Source: Flavobacterium plurextorum
GTDB lineage: Bacteria > Bacteroidota > Bacteroidia > Flavobacteriales > Flavobacteriaceae
Direction of reading: 5' to 3'
DNA: 64,000 nt
NCBI RefSeq assembly: GCF_002217395.1
Contig: NZ_MUHD01000029.1
Span: forward strand, 80,115-144,114
The position numbers and the translations under genes were made by a program. The notes beneath the pieces are model-generated. The model worked only from the letters and a program-made list of their open reading frames with translations, was not told the origin of the DNA and did no database searches. Shown here piece by piece: positions 15,520 to 23,711 of this stretch (positions are counted from its first letter, which is position 1; each line of letters starts with the position of its first letter).

Positions 15520-17418
15520 TTAATAAGCTCTTGCATCTTTTCCTTCATAGAAATTCATGAAAGCTCTGTTTACAACTCGATTTCCTCCAGGAGTTGGATA
15601 ATCTCCAGTAAAGTACCAGTCACCTAGGTTTTTAGGACATGCAATGTGTAAATCTTCTACTTTTTGGAAAATAATTTTAACTTCGGCGTTAATCTCAGGA
15701 GAGCTTAACATTTCGGCAATTTTATCTGAAACTTCTTCAGGAGTAAATTGATCATAAATTGCTGTTACATAATTAACAACATCTTTATCTTCAAAATTTT
15801 CCTGTGCTTTACATTTAGCATAAACTTCGTCTACGATATGGTATAAGTTTCTTTCTTTTAGCAAAGTCAATGCAGCTCTAAAAGCTACAAGGCCTTCTAG
15901 TTTTGCCATATCGATTCCGTAACAATCTGGATAGCGAATTTGCGGTGCAGATGAAACAATAACGATTCGTTTTGGATTTAAGCGATCCATCATTTTTATG
16001 ATGCTCATTTTTAAAGTTGTACCACGAACAATACTATCATCAATAATAACCAAATTGTCTTCTGGCTTAATTACGCCGTAAGTAACATCATAAACGTGAG
16101 CAACTAAGTCATCACGGCTGCTGTCTTCAGTAATAAAGGTTCTTAGTTTAGCATCTTTAATAGCAACTTTTTCTGTACGGATTTTTACTGCCAATAGTTC
16201 CTGCAATGTTTCAGCAGTAAGAGTATTTCTATTAGCTAAAATATAATTGTTTTTTCTCTGATTTAAGAAATCCTGAGCAGCTTCTACTAAACCATAAAAT
16301 GATGTTTCGGCTGTGTTTGGAATGTATGAGAAAACGGTATTGTCTGTATCGCTGTCAATAGCTTTAAGAACGGCAGGCAAAATTAGTTTCCCTAAGTTTT
16401 TACGTTCTTGGTAGATTTCAGCATCACTTCCTCTTGAGAAATAGATTCTTTCAAATGAACACGCTTTTTTAACGGTTGGTTCCAAGATTTGGTTCATGGT
16501 AACTTTTCCGTCTTTTTTAATAATCAAAGCATTTCCTGGATCGATTTCTTGTACACTTTCAAAAGGAACATTAAATACAGTTTGGATAACAGGTCGCTCA
16601 GAAGCTACAACAACAACTTCATCATCTTGATAGAAGTATGCAGGACGAATTCCAGCTGGATCTCTAAAAACAAATGCATCGCCATGACCTAACAAACCTG
16701 CCATTGCATAACCGCCATCTAAGTTTTTAGCTGAACGGGTTAAAATTTTTGCAATATCTAATCTCTCAGCAATTACTGGTGAAGCTTCTCTTTTTGAATA
16801 ACCTTCAGCTTTACAGTCTTGGTATAATTGCATTACTTCTTTATCTAAAAAGTGACCAATTTTTTCCATTACAGTAACAGTATCCGCCATTTCTTTTGGA
16901 TGTTGTCCAAGCTCGACTAGATTTTCGAAAAGTTCTTTAACATTAGTCATGTTAAAGTTTCCTGCCAAAATCAAATTACGGTGCATCCAGTTACTTTGAC
17001 GTAAAAAAGGGTGAACACTTTCGATGCTGTTTTTACCAAAAGTTCCGTAACGAACGTGTCCTAAAAACAATTCGCCAACGTATGGAATTTGTGATTTTAT
17101 TTTATCAACGTCATCACCAATTTCAGGATTCGCTTTTAATTCTTCGCTGATTCTTTCATTGATTTGCTTAAAAACATCTTGTATTGGCTGCGAATGATTT
17201 GAACGAACTCTGCTTATGTAGCGTTGTCCAGGCTCAACATCAAGTTTAATGCTTGCAAATCCAGCTCCGTCTTGACCACGGTTATGCTGTTTTTCCATCA
17301 TTAAATACATTTTCTGAATTCCGTAAAATGCAGTTCCGTATTTTTCTTTATAATATTCAAGCGGTTTAAGAAGTCTAACTAAGGCTATACCACATTCGTG
17401 TTTTAAAGCGTCGCTCAT
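15520..17418 (-). CDS. purF: Amidophosphoribosyltransferase (long PurF form)
   Basis: First committed step of purine synthesis: PRPP plus glutamine gives phosphoribosylamine. At 632 aa it is longer than enterobacterial PurF (about 505 aa), as in the long Bacteroidota form. The N-terminal Ntn glutaminase nucleophile is Cys9 after a short propeptide (MSDALKHECGIALV), with KQHNRGQDGAGFA following. The C-terminal phosphoribosyltransferase domain has the PRPP motif VIIDDSIVRGTTL. It lies downstream of the PfkB kinase gene on the same strand, but a terminator separates them. Confidence 0.9.
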   Translation of the reverse strand: MSDALKHECGIALVRLLKPLEYYKEKYGTAFYGIQKMYLMMEKQHNRGQDGAGFASIKLDVEPGQRYISRVRSNHSQPIQDVFKQINERISEELKANPEIGDDVDKIKSQIPYVGELFLGHVRYGTFGKNSIESVHPFLRQSNWMHRNLILAGNFNMTNVKELFENLVELGQHPKEMADTVTVMEKIGHFLDKEVMQLYQDCKAEGYSKREASPVIAERLDIAKILTRSAKNLDGGYAMAGLLGHGDAFVFRDPAGIRPAYFYQDDEVVVVASERPVIQTVFNVPFESVQEIDPGNALIIKKDGKVTMNQILEPTVKKACSFERIYFSRGSDAEIYQERKNLGKLILPAVLKAIDSDTDNTVFSYIPNTAETSFYGLVEAAQDFLNQRKNNYILANRNTLTAETLQELLAVKIRTEKVAIKDAKLRTFITEDSSRDDLVAHVYDVTYGVIKPEDNLVIIDDSIVRGTTLKMSIIKMMDRLNPKRIVIVSSAPQIRYPDCYGIDMAKLEGLVAFRAALTLLKERNLYHIVDEVYAKCKAQENFEDKDVVNYVTAIYDQFTPEEVSDKIAEMLSSPEINAEVKIIFQKVEDLHIACPKNLGDWYFTGDYPTPGGNRVVNRAFMNFYEGKDARAY

Positions 17419-17462
17419 TGTTTTTGTATTTTGTGTTGTTGTAAGTTGTGTGTATTAACGTA

Positions 17463-17494
17463 ATAAAAAAGCCCCGTTTTATCGAGGCTCTTAG
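17463..17494 (-). terminator. Terminator of the PfkB kinase gene
   Basis: On the minus strand AGCCTCG pairs with CGGGGCT (one G-U) around ATAAAA, followed by TTTTTT. It sits between the kinase stop and purF. Confidence 0.75.
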
Positions 17495-17497
17495 GCA

Positions 17498-18421
17498 TTA
17501 TATTTCTATGTCAAACTGAGTTAACGACTTAAATTGTTGTAATCGAATCGCTACTTCCGCTTTACTTAATGTTTCCATCCTTTCAGTTCCAAATTTCTCT
17601 ACACAAAATGAAGCTAAATTCGAACCGTATATAATTGCATTTTTCAAGTTGTTAAACGAAATGTTTTCGCTTTGTGCAATGAATCCTGAAAATCCTCCTG
17701 CAAAAGTGTCTCCTGCTCCAGTTGGATCAAAAACATCTTCTAGAGGTAAAGCTGGTGCAAAGAATACTTCTCTGTTGTGGAATAAAAGTGCGCCATGTTC
17801 TCCTTTTTTGATCACCACATATTTTGGTCCCATATCTTGGATTTTAGCCGCTGCTTTTACTAATGAATATTCACCAGAAAGTTGTCTTGCTTCTTCGTCG
17901 TTGATTGTAATAACATCTACACGTTTAATAACGTCTAGTAATTCTGGAAGAGCACAATCCATCCAAAAGTTCATAGTATCTAAAACTACTAATTTTGGTT
18001 TTTTCTCCATTTGGTCTAAAACACTGCTTTGCACTAGCGGATGTAAGTTTCCTAACATCACAACATCAGCATCTTTATAGTTTTGAGGAACTTTAGGCTG
18101 AAAATCAGCTAAAACGTTCAACTCAGTTACTAATGTGTCTCTAGAATTTAAATCATTATGATATAAACCACTCCAGAAAAAGGTTTTTCCGCCTTTTACA
18201 ATTTCGATACCAGAGATATCAATATTTTTTGAAGTTAAAAGATCTAAATGTTCTTGAGGAAAATCGTCGCCAACTACAGAAACAATGGCCGATTGCAAGT
18301 TAAAAAATGAAGCTGATAAACCAATATACGTTGCAGCACCACCTAATATTTTATCTGTTTTTCCGAAAGGAGTTTCAATCGCGTCGAAAGCAACTGTTCC
18401 AACAATCAATAATTTATTCAT
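17498..18421 (-). CDS. PfkB-family carbohydrate/nucleoside kinase
   Basis: 307 aa, ribokinase-like fold. It starts LLIVGTVAFDAIETPFG and shows the substrate-binding GGAATYIGLSASFF and the catalytic anion-hole motif DPTGAGDTFAGGFSG, with the catalytic Asp in GAGD. The substrate cannot be read from sequence; adenosine, ribose or another sugar is possible. The position next to purF hints at purine or ribose salvage, but each gene has its own signals. The promoter is 24 bp upstream. Confidence 0.85.
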   Translation of the reverse strand: MNKLLIVGTVAFDAIETPFGKTDKILGGAATYIGLSASFFNLQSAIVSVVGDDFPQEHLDLLTSKNIDISGIEIVKGGKTFFWSGLYHNDLNSRDTLVTELNVLADFQPKVPQNYKDADVVMLGNLHPLVQSSVLDQMEKKPKLVVLDTMNFWMDCALPELLDVIKRVDVITINDEEARQLSGEYSLVKAAAKIQDMGPKYVVIKKGEHGALLFHNREVFFAPALPLEDVFDPTGAGDTFAGGFSGFIAQSENISFNNLKNAIIYGSNLASFCVEKFGTERMETLSKAEVAIRLQQFKSLTQFDIEI

Positions 18422-18444
18422 TTTATGAATTTCGAATTAGGGTG

Positions 18445-18475
18445 CAAAGATACTTCATAAGTTGCAATATTGCAA
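18445..18475 (-). promoter_or_regulatory. Promoter of the PfkB kinase gene
   Basis: Minus strand: TTG (complement of 18473-18475), a 20-nt spacer, TATCTTTG (complement of 18445-18452). A textbook Bacteroidota promoter. Confidence 0.7.
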
Positions 18476-18636
18476 TGGTTTAAGTTCTCAAAATTTTCAT
18501 AAAAAATTGAGGACGATTTCGAGCTTAAAACTATTGGGAATGAGTAAATTATCTAAGGTTGTTTTGAGTGCTCAAAATATCATTTTCAGAATTAAATTGC
18601 AATATATATTTTGGAAAAAACGCTGCATATTTTTGT

Positions 18637-18644
18637 TAGATTTG
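18637..18644 (+). promoter_or_regulatory. Promoter -7 element for the lipoprotein gene
   Basis: TAGATTTG lies 21 nt before the ATG at 18666; a TTG at 18611 could be the -33 element with a long (23-nt) spacer. Confidence 0.4.
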
Positions 18645-18665
18645 TTTAAACTTCAAATCTTATTT

Positions 18666-19226
18666 ATGAAGAAAATTATAACCTTATCAATGTTGTTTTG
18701 TCTTTTGATTTCATGCGAAAGAAAAGAACCTGATTTTTCTGAAGAAATGATTGATAAATTATCATTGATGCAGGAAGATGAAGAATTAAATATACTGCCA
18801 TCTCAATATTTAACACTTGATTTATATATTTTGACAAGTGATAAACAAATTTGTAGAACAAATAATCATGATTTATTTCTTTTCTTTAAAAAGTATTATT
18901 TCAAAAAGTATAAGTCATTTGATTCTTTTTTAAATGATGTTTTAAATGAAAATTTGATTTTGATTAGAAATCCGAATTATTGGTATAATTTTAAATTAAA
19001 TCAAAAAATCGAAAAAGAATATTTTGATTTGGGATTTGATAAATTTTTAAAAAAACATTCAAAACAATCAATTAGAAAAGATAGGCTTGAACTTAATACA
19101 TCAGATTTAAAAACAGATGAGTATTTTACAATAAAATATCTATTGTATATAAACAAATACGATATAAGTTCTGATTGCTATTTAGGGATAGATTTCATTA
19201 GAAAAAGAGAAGATTCTTTTAAATAA
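18666..19226 (+). CDS. Putative lipoprotein
   Basis: 186 aa from the ATG at 18666. The frame is open upstream to 18462, but that part lies before the likely promoter and lacks a signal peptide. MKKIITLSMLFCLLISCERK is a lipoprotein signal with the lipobox Cys at residue 17. The mature part is rich in Lys, Phe and Tyr with no known domain. It stands alone between divergent and convergent neighbours. Function unknown. Confidence 0.65.
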   Translation: MKKIITLSMLFCLLISCERKEPDFSEEMIDKLSLMQEDEELNILPSQYLTLDLYILTSDKQICRTNNHDLFLFFKKYYFKKYKSFDSFLNDVLNENLILIRNPNYWYNFKLNQKIEKEYFDLGFDKFLKKHSKQSIRKDRLELNTSDLKTDEYFTIKYLLYINKYDISSDCYLGIDFIRKREDSFK

Positions 19227-19367
19227 AAATTACAACACATACTTCTTATAAAAAGAATTTTTTAGAAACTTCAAAATATCTTCTAGTAACTGTTAGTGAT
19301 AGTGACTTTATTTATGAATCTTTAATTTATCTACATTTTTAATCCAATTGATGGCATCTTTCATAGG

Positions 19368-20228
19368 CTATTGATCATCTGAAAAGGCTGTGTTGTGGCC
19401 CAAGTTTGGAAATAACTTATATTCATAAGGTTTTCCCGTGGATTTTAATTTATCAAGATATTCAATGGATAGTTTCACTGGAACCTGAATGTCTTTGCTT
19501 CCAAAAATCCAGATTCCTGGAATTGATAATTTAGAAAGAATATCATTAGGATTTGTATCAATAAACTCATATTTGTCTGGGTCATTGAAAACGTGTTTTC
19601 TTGCCTCTTCTTCAGAGTGTGTATCCCAAAAATTTTTATCACCATTTGTATAAAATTGGAATCTCAATTGCTCTTTAACGGTTATAAGAGCTCCGCTAAA
19701 TATGGTCATAAATTTGACTTTCTTATTTTTCTCAGCAGCCAATGGAATTATCCATCCGGCTTGACTGCCTCCTATTAAACCTATTGCGATTTGATCATTG
19801 TGTAATTGCTTGGACAAAGTATTTACAGCAGCACTCGCATCTAAAGACAAAAGATTTAGATTGGAGAAATCAACATTGTTAGTCCCAACTTCAGGTCCAG
19901 CATATACACCAGCTGATTCTCCGACGCCGCGTTTATCATAGGTTAAAACTGCAATTCCATTGTTGGCTAGATTTGCAGCAAAGTCTATCATTCTTTTTTC
20001 TTGCCCTGATCCGTGAACAATCACAACGGCAGCCTGTATATTGTTAGGTGTAAAAACAGTTCCCGCGAGTGAAATTCCTTCACTAACAAATTTTATTTCC
20101 CTAGTAGTAAAGTTTGGCGGAATTGCTGATGTATAATTAGTAACAAATAACAAAAACATTAAGATAGAATGTGTGTATCTTTTTTTTGCTCTTAGAACGT
20201 GTTTAAAAATTGCTGTTTTATTTTTCAT
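19368..20228 (-). CDS. Alpha/beta hydrolase, C-terminally truncated by an in-frame TAG
   Basis: 286 aa with a signal peptide (to about residue 35). Alpha/beta-hydrolase features: VIVHGSGQ oxyanion loop, nucleophile Ser155 in GGSQAG, Asp246 in GSKDIQVP and His278 in LGHNTAF, so the full triad is present. The reading frame continues for 19 codons past the TAG at 19368-19370 to a TAA at 19308-19310, encoding PMKDAINWIKNVDKLKIHK. That looks like the usual C-terminal helix of the family. It starts 8 bp after the anti-sigma-like gene, so it probably belongs to the sigma-factor operon. Confidence 0.8.
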   Translation of the reverse strand: MKNKTAIFKHVLRAKKRYTHSILMFLLFVTNYTSAIPPNFTTREIKFVSEGISLAGTVFTPNNIQAAVVIVHGSGQEKRMIDFAANLANNGIAVLTYDKRGVGESAGVYAGPEVGTNNVDFSNLNLLSLDASAAVNTLSKQLHNDQIAIGLIGGSQAGWIIPLAAEKNKKVKFMTIFSGALITVKEQLRFQFYTNGDKNFWDTHSEEEARKHVFNDPDKYEFIDTNPNDILSKLSIPGIWIFGSKDIQVPVKLSIEYLDKLKSTGKPYEYKLFPNLGHNTAFSDDQ

Positions 20229-20236
20229 TTTTAAAG

Positions 20237-20632
20237 CTATAGTTGATATTTCTTATCAAAATAATTTTTCAAAACCCCAACCTGAACTAAAACCATAAAA
20301 GGTACTATTAATACAGCATACAGTGTAGTTTTAGAAAGATGGATTCCTGAGAATGCATTTGCAATTTTGTCCGTATATAATTTTCCAATTTCTAGATTAT
20401 TTTCTGAAACAGAAAAAAGAGATATGTAAATAATCAAAGCGACTATTGCAGTTCCTATAAAAAACCAAACAGGTTTAGAAATTAATGGTTGATATGTTTT
20501 GATTTTTTTCTCTTCTAATAAATGAACTTCAGCCATTATTTTAGAAGTAAAATCGAATGATGGTGACTGCAGTTTTTCTTCAGCCATCATTTTATCAATA
20601 AATTGTTCTATGTTTTTATCGCTCTCTCTCAT
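20237..20632 (-). CDS. Putative anti-sigma factor (membrane protein)
   Basis: 131 aa: a soluble N-terminus (NIEQFIDKMMAEEKLQSPSFDFTSKIMAEV) and two transmembrane helices (about residues 51-71 and 102-120). It overlaps the upstream ECF sigma gene by 17 bp, the usual arrangement of sigma/anti-sigma pairs. No zinc-binding HxxxCxxC motif is present, so the assignment rests on layout and topology. The helical N-terminus would bind the sigma factor at the inner membrane. Confidence 0.65.
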   Translation of the reverse strand: MRESDKNIEQFIDKMMAEEKLQSPSFDFTSKIMAEVHLLEEKKIKTYQPLISKPVWFFIGTAIVALIIYISLFSVSENNLEIGKLYTDKIANAFSGIHLSKTTLYAVLIVPFMVLVQVGVLKNYFDKKYQL

Positions 20633-21203
20633 AACATTCTATTATTTCAGGTTCTAACTGCTGTCTTAAAATTACGGCTAATTTTTGTCTGCTTCTAAAT
20701 AATTTTACTTTCGCATTATTTGCCGATATATTCATGATTTTTCCAATTTCTTCTAAATTTTGATCATCAAAATAAAATAAAGTCAAAAGGAAATTTTCAT
20801 CATTGGGTAATAAATTTAAACATTTCTGAATCGTATGCTTTCGTTCTTTTTCTTCTAAAACGCTTAATGCATTATCCATTGTTTTGATTAAATGCGAAGA
20901 AAAATCATCTATAGAAATGTTTAATTCTTCTTTTTTGCTTTTCTTCAATCTGTCTAGACAAGTATTATAAGCAATTTTGTAAATCCAGGTCGAGAATTTA
21001 GAATCACCTTTGAATTTGTTTAAAGAACTAAAAATTTTAATAAAGGTGTCTTGTGCAACTTCTTCCGCTTCTTCTCGATTTTTTACCATTTTGAGCGCCA
21101 ATGTAAAGATCATATCTTTATAACGATCAACAAGTATGGCAAAAGCTTTTGTCTCGCCATGCAGAATTTTATCGATATAATGTTGATCATTTAGTGTGCT
21201 CAT
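20616..21203 (-). CDS. ECF sigma factor (RpoE-like)
   Basis: 195 aa, sigma-70 family ECF type. Region 2 is clear (DRYKDMIFTLALKMVKNREEAEEVAQDTFIKIF...FSTWIYKIAYNTCLDRLKK), and region 4 follows (LNLLPNDENFLLTLFYFDDQNLEEIGKIMNIS..NAKVKLFRSRQKL). It overlaps a membrane anti-sigma candidate. A GTAACC-N16-CGTCC element directly upstream suggests autoregulation, and the same element precedes the divergent gene at 21479. Confidence 0.92.
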   Translation of the reverse strand: MSTLNDQHYIDKILHGETKAFAILVDRYKDMIFTLALKMVKNREEAEEVAQDTFIKIFSSLNKFKGDSKFSTWIYKIAYNTCLDRLKKSKKEELNISIDDFSSHLIKTMDNALSVLEEKERKHTIQKCLNLLPNDENFLLTLFYFDDQNLEEIGKIMNISANNAKVKLFRSRQKLAVILRQQLEPEIIECYERER

Positions 21204-21211
21204 ATTATATA

Positions 21212-21238
21212 GGACGACAGTTTGTTTATTTAGGTTAC
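21212..21238 (-). promoter_or_regulatory. ECF-type promoter of the sigma operon
   Basis: Minus strand: GTAACC (complement of 21233-21238), exactly 16 nt, CGTCC (complement of 21212-21216). It resembles ECF promoters with an AAC-type -35 and a CGTC-type -10, located just before the sigma-factor ATG. Confidence 0.65.
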
Positions 21239-21415
21239 ACGTTTTTAGAAAAAAAAGTAATAATTAAATTTCAAATTCTAATTGCAGTCTTGAACTTTGT
21301 CAAAGTTTTAATTTTTGACAAAGTTTGTGTAGTAAAAAACACAATCAAAATTAGTTGATTATCAGTGAGTTTTGAAGGATGTGTTTAAAAATTTGGATTT
21401 TTTTTTCTCTTTCTT

Positions 21416-21442
21416 GTAACCTCAATTAAAAAAGCCTCGTCA
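21416..21442 (+). promoter_or_regulatory. ECF-type promoter of the DUF6249-like gene
   Basis: GTAACC at 21416-21421, exactly 16 nt, CGTCA at 21438-21442. It matches the divergent sigma-gene promoter in both elements and in spacing. Confidence 0.65.
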
Positions 21443-21478
21443 TATGGGTATATCAATCAATTAAAAACATAAAACATC

Positions 21479-21826
21479 ATGGACGAAAAAATTTTAATTC
21501 CAATTAGTCTTTTCTTAATGATCTTCGGGATCGTTTATTTAATCTTTTCAACAAGAAATAGAGAGCGTTTGGCTCTTATAGAAAAAGGAGTAGATGCAAG
21601 TATCTTTTTGCAGGGAAGAGGAAGCGGCGTTCCGGTTTGGAAAATTTTTGTGGTAAATTTTGCTTTCTTATTAATAGGAAGCGGTGTTGGAATTTTTCTT
21701 GCGCTACTTATAACTACTTATACATCTCTTCAGGACGGAGCAGTTTATCCTTCAATTATTTTTATAATGGCAGGAATTGGACTTTTGACAGGATTTAAAA
21801 CAGCAAAAGATTTAGATAAAGAATAA
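21479..21826 (+). CDS. DUF6249-like membrane protein
   Basis: 115 aa with three predicted transmembrane helices (about 6-24, 54-76, 87-105) and a conserved NRERLALIEKGVDASIF segment on the cytoplasmic side after the first helix. This arrangement is typical of the DUF6249 family. The ECF-type promoter shared with the divergent sigma operon makes it a likely target of that sigma factor, possibly in envelope stress. Confidence 0.7.
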   Translation: MDEKILIPISLFLMIFGIVYLIFSTRNRERLALIEKGVDASIFLQGRGSGVPVWKIFVVNFAFLLIGSGVGIFLALLITTYTSLQDGAVYPSIIFIMAGIGLLTGFKTAKDLDKE

Positions 21827-21844
21827 GCAGGAAATTAAGTTAGT

Positions 21845-21879
21845 AAAAAAAAAGCATCAATACTATTGATGCTTTTTTT
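21845..21879. terminator. Bidirectional terminator between the DUF6249-like gene and rnhA
   Basis: AAAAGCATCAA and TTGATGCTTTT form an 11-bp stem with a TACTA loop, flanked by A-runs and T-runs. It can serve both converging genes. Confidence 0.8.
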
Positions 21880-22357
21880 ATTCCTTAGAACCAATGGTTT
21901 CATAATAAACATCTACAGAGAGTTTAGGCTGCATTGATGCCATAACAGCCAATTGGTCACAACGCTCATTTTGAGGATGATTGTTGTGTCCTTTAATCCA
22001 TTTAAAATCGACTTGGTGTTTTCTGTAAGCAACTAAAAAACGCTTCCATAAATCAGGATTTTTTCTGCCGGCGAATTTCTTTTTTTCCCAACCTAGAACC
22101 CATTTCTTTTCAACAGAATCTACTACATATTTAGAATCTGAAATTACAAGAACTTTCATGTTTGGTTTTTTTAGTTTTTCAAGGCCGACAATTACAGCTA
22201 AAAGCTCCATTCTGTTGTTTGTCGTAAGACGAAAACCTTCGTAAAACTCTTTTTTGTGCGGTGTTCCTACTAATTCCATCACTACGCCATAACCGCCGTT
22301 TCCAGGATTTCCTTTGGCAGCACCATCAGTGTATATATGTACTTCGTGTTGGGTCAT
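21878..22357 (-). CDS. rnhA: Ribonuclease HI
   Basis: 159 aa; degrades RNA in RNA-DNA hybrids. The catalytic set Asp11 (YTDGAAKGNPG), Glu51 (NNRMELLA), Asp74 (ISDSKYV) and Asp134 (NERCDQLA) is complete, and the basic handle region (KKWVLGWEKKKFAGRKN) is present. Its stop codon lies against a bidirectional terminator. A palindromic element separates it from purN upstream. Confidence 0.96.
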   Translation of the reverse strand: MTQHEVHIYTDGAAKGNPGNGGYGVVMELVGTPHKKEFYEGFRLTTNNRMELLAVIVGLEKLKKPNMKVLVISDSKYVVDSVEKKWVLGWEKKKFAGRKNPDLWKRFLVAYRKHQVDFKWIKGHNNHPQNERCDQLAVMASMQPKLSVDVYYETIGSKE

Positions 22358-22370
22358 TTTAATTTTTGAT

Positions 22371-22487
22371 TAACCATATAAGTACTATAAGTTCATTTAA
22401 AATACTGTCTTATATTTCTTTGTCAATATGGAGATAGTTATTTAAGCGTCAAACTTATATATTCTTATATGACTTATATGGTTTAAA
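22371..22487. repeat. Dispersed palindromic element, copy 1
   Basis: The outer ends TTAACCATATAAGTACTATA (from 22371) and CTTATATGACTTATATGG (from 22464) are inverted repeats of each other. The element fills the rnhA-purN spacer and includes the purN stop codon. Related copies occur at 58598-58689 and 59177-59292. Confidence 0.7.
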
Positions 22488-23061
22488 TATTAGAGTTTGA
22501 ATCTTCTAGGATAGTCTGAATTATTTCTGGAAAGTGTTTTTGTTCCAATTCGTGAATCTTTTCGGCTACTGTTTCTGGAGTATCATTTTCAGTTAAGGCT
22601 ACATTTGCTTGAAAAATAATAGCTCCTTCGTCGTAGTTTTCATTTACATAATGAATAGAAATTCCAGTTTCCTTTTCTTTATTATTTACTATTGCTCTAT
22701 GTATGTGCATCCCGTACATTCCTTTACCTCCATAATTTGGTAAAAGTGCAGGGTGAATATTTATTATCTTATTTGGATAGTGCTCAATTATGTTTTCTGG
22801 GAATTTTAATAAAAAGCCAGCAAGAATTATCAAATCCGGATCGATTTTTTGTATTTTTTGTAATACATTTCGTTCTAAAAGTTCATTTTTCGAGAAGATT
22901 TCGACTGGGATTTGATGATTTTTTGCTCTTTCAATAACTTTTGCAGAGGCATTATTGGTAAAAACCGAAACAACTTTTGCAATTTCGGTATTTGCAAAAT
23001 GTTTTATAATGTTTTCTGCATTAGTTCCTGATCCTGAGGCAAAAACGATAATTTTTTTCAT
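22483..23061 (-). CDS. purN: Phosphoribosylglycinamide formyltransferase
   Basis: 192 aa from the ATG at 23061. The frame is open upstream, but the added residues are hydrophobic and precede the conserved KKIIVFASGSGTNAENI start. Uses 10-formyl-THF to formylate GAR, the third step of purine synthesis. Catalytic residues Asn101, His103 (IINIHPALLP) and Asp144 (NENYDEGAIIF) are present. The last codons and stop lie in a dispersed palindromic element. Confidence 0.95.
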   Translation of the reverse strand: MKKIIVFASGSGTNAENIIKHFANTEIAKVVSVFTNNASAKVIERAKNHQIPVEIFSKNELLERNVLQKIQKIDPDLIILAGFLLKFPENIIEHYPNKIINIHPALLPNYGGKGMYGMHIHRAIVNNKEKETGISIHYVNENYDEGAIIFQANVALTENDTPETVAEKIHELEQKHFPEIIQTILEDSNSNI

Positions 23062-23177
23062 AATAGTGCTTATTTTGAGAATGCAAAAAACGGAATAAAA
23101 AACGAAAATAAATAGCTTTAAAACAGCTTTCTTGAAATTAATTTTATAAATTAGTGTCACATTTATAAACTAAATAG

Positions 23178-23206
23178 TTGTTTTAAAATAAAGTTTTTTA
23201 TTTTTG
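23178..23206 (+). promoter_or_regulatory. Promoter of acpP
   Basis: TTG at 23178-23180, an 18-nt spacer, TATTTTTG at 23199-23206. The leader before the acpP ATG is about 25 nt. Confidence 0.65.
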
Positions 23207-23236
23207 CCAACAAATTAAATTCTAAAATTAAAGATT

Positions 23237-23473
23237 ATGTCAGACATTGCATCAAGAGTAAAAGCGATTATCGTAGACAAATTAGGTGTTGACGAAAACG
23301 AAGTTGTAACAGAAGCAAGCTTCACTAATGATTTGGGAGCTGACTCATTAGACACTGTTGAGCTTATTATGGAATTCGAAAAAGAATTTGATATTCAAAT
23401 TCCAGACGATCAAGCAGAAAACATTGCTACTGTAGGTCAAGCTATTTCTTATATCGAAGAAGCTAAAAAATAA
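23237..23473 (+). CDS. acpP: Acyl carrier protein
   Basis: 78 aa, acidic. Ser37 in GADSLDTVEL is the phosphopantetheine attachment site. It carries acyl intermediates in fatty acid synthesis. It is followed by a strong hairpin and then fabF, the classic acpP-fabF-rnc order. Confidence 0.97.
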   Translation: MSDIASRVKAIIVDKLGVDENEVVTEASFTNDLGADSLDTVELIMEFEKEFDIQIPDDQAENIATVGQAISYIEEAKK

Positions 23474-23479
23474 TAATAC

Positions 23480-23572
23480 CGCACCCGAATTCTAAAAATT
23501 CCAAACTTGAATTTTCAAATTCCAAAAAATGGAGTTTGCTTTTTAAAACTTGGAATTTTTAGAATCGGGTGT
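23480..23572 (+). terminator. Long inverted repeat after acpP
   Basis: GCACCCGAATTCTAAAAATT (from 23481) pairs with AATTTTTAGAATCGGGTG (to about 23572), over 20 bp with one bulge, and is followed by a T-rich stretch. It probably ends or attenuates the acpP transcript before fabF, which would allow much higher acpP expression. The inner loop also contains TTCCAAA-type repeats. Confidence 0.6.
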
Positions 23573-23637
23573 TATTATTTTTTTAAAATTTAAATTTCGA
23601 TTGATTTTCAATCAAAAAGATATATTTATATTGTAAT

Positions 23638-23680
23638 ACCCATGGCTCTTAAGTAACAAAACTGTTAAGAAAGCGTGGGT
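23638..23680 (+). promoter_or_regulatory. Terminator-like hairpin in the fabF leader
   Basis: ACCCATG pairs with CGTGGGT (T-G wobble) and CTTAA with TTAAG inside, followed by TTTTATTTG. It ends 31 bp before the fabF ATG and could act as an attenuator or RNA stability element. No known riboswitch is recognised. Confidence 0.4.
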
Positions 23681-23711
23681 TTTATTTGTTTAAAGTACAA
23701 AATACATATTT

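Noticed and set aside
17649..18080. Plus-strand open frame of 143 codons across the PfkB kinase gene
   Set aside because: Shadow of a clear family member on the other strand; composition is that of a reversed coding sequence.
19308..19370. TAG decoded as pyrrolysine or by another recoding mechanism
   Set aside because: No recoding signals or pyl genes are seen, and the stop is near the C-terminus. A plain nonsense mutation is simpler.
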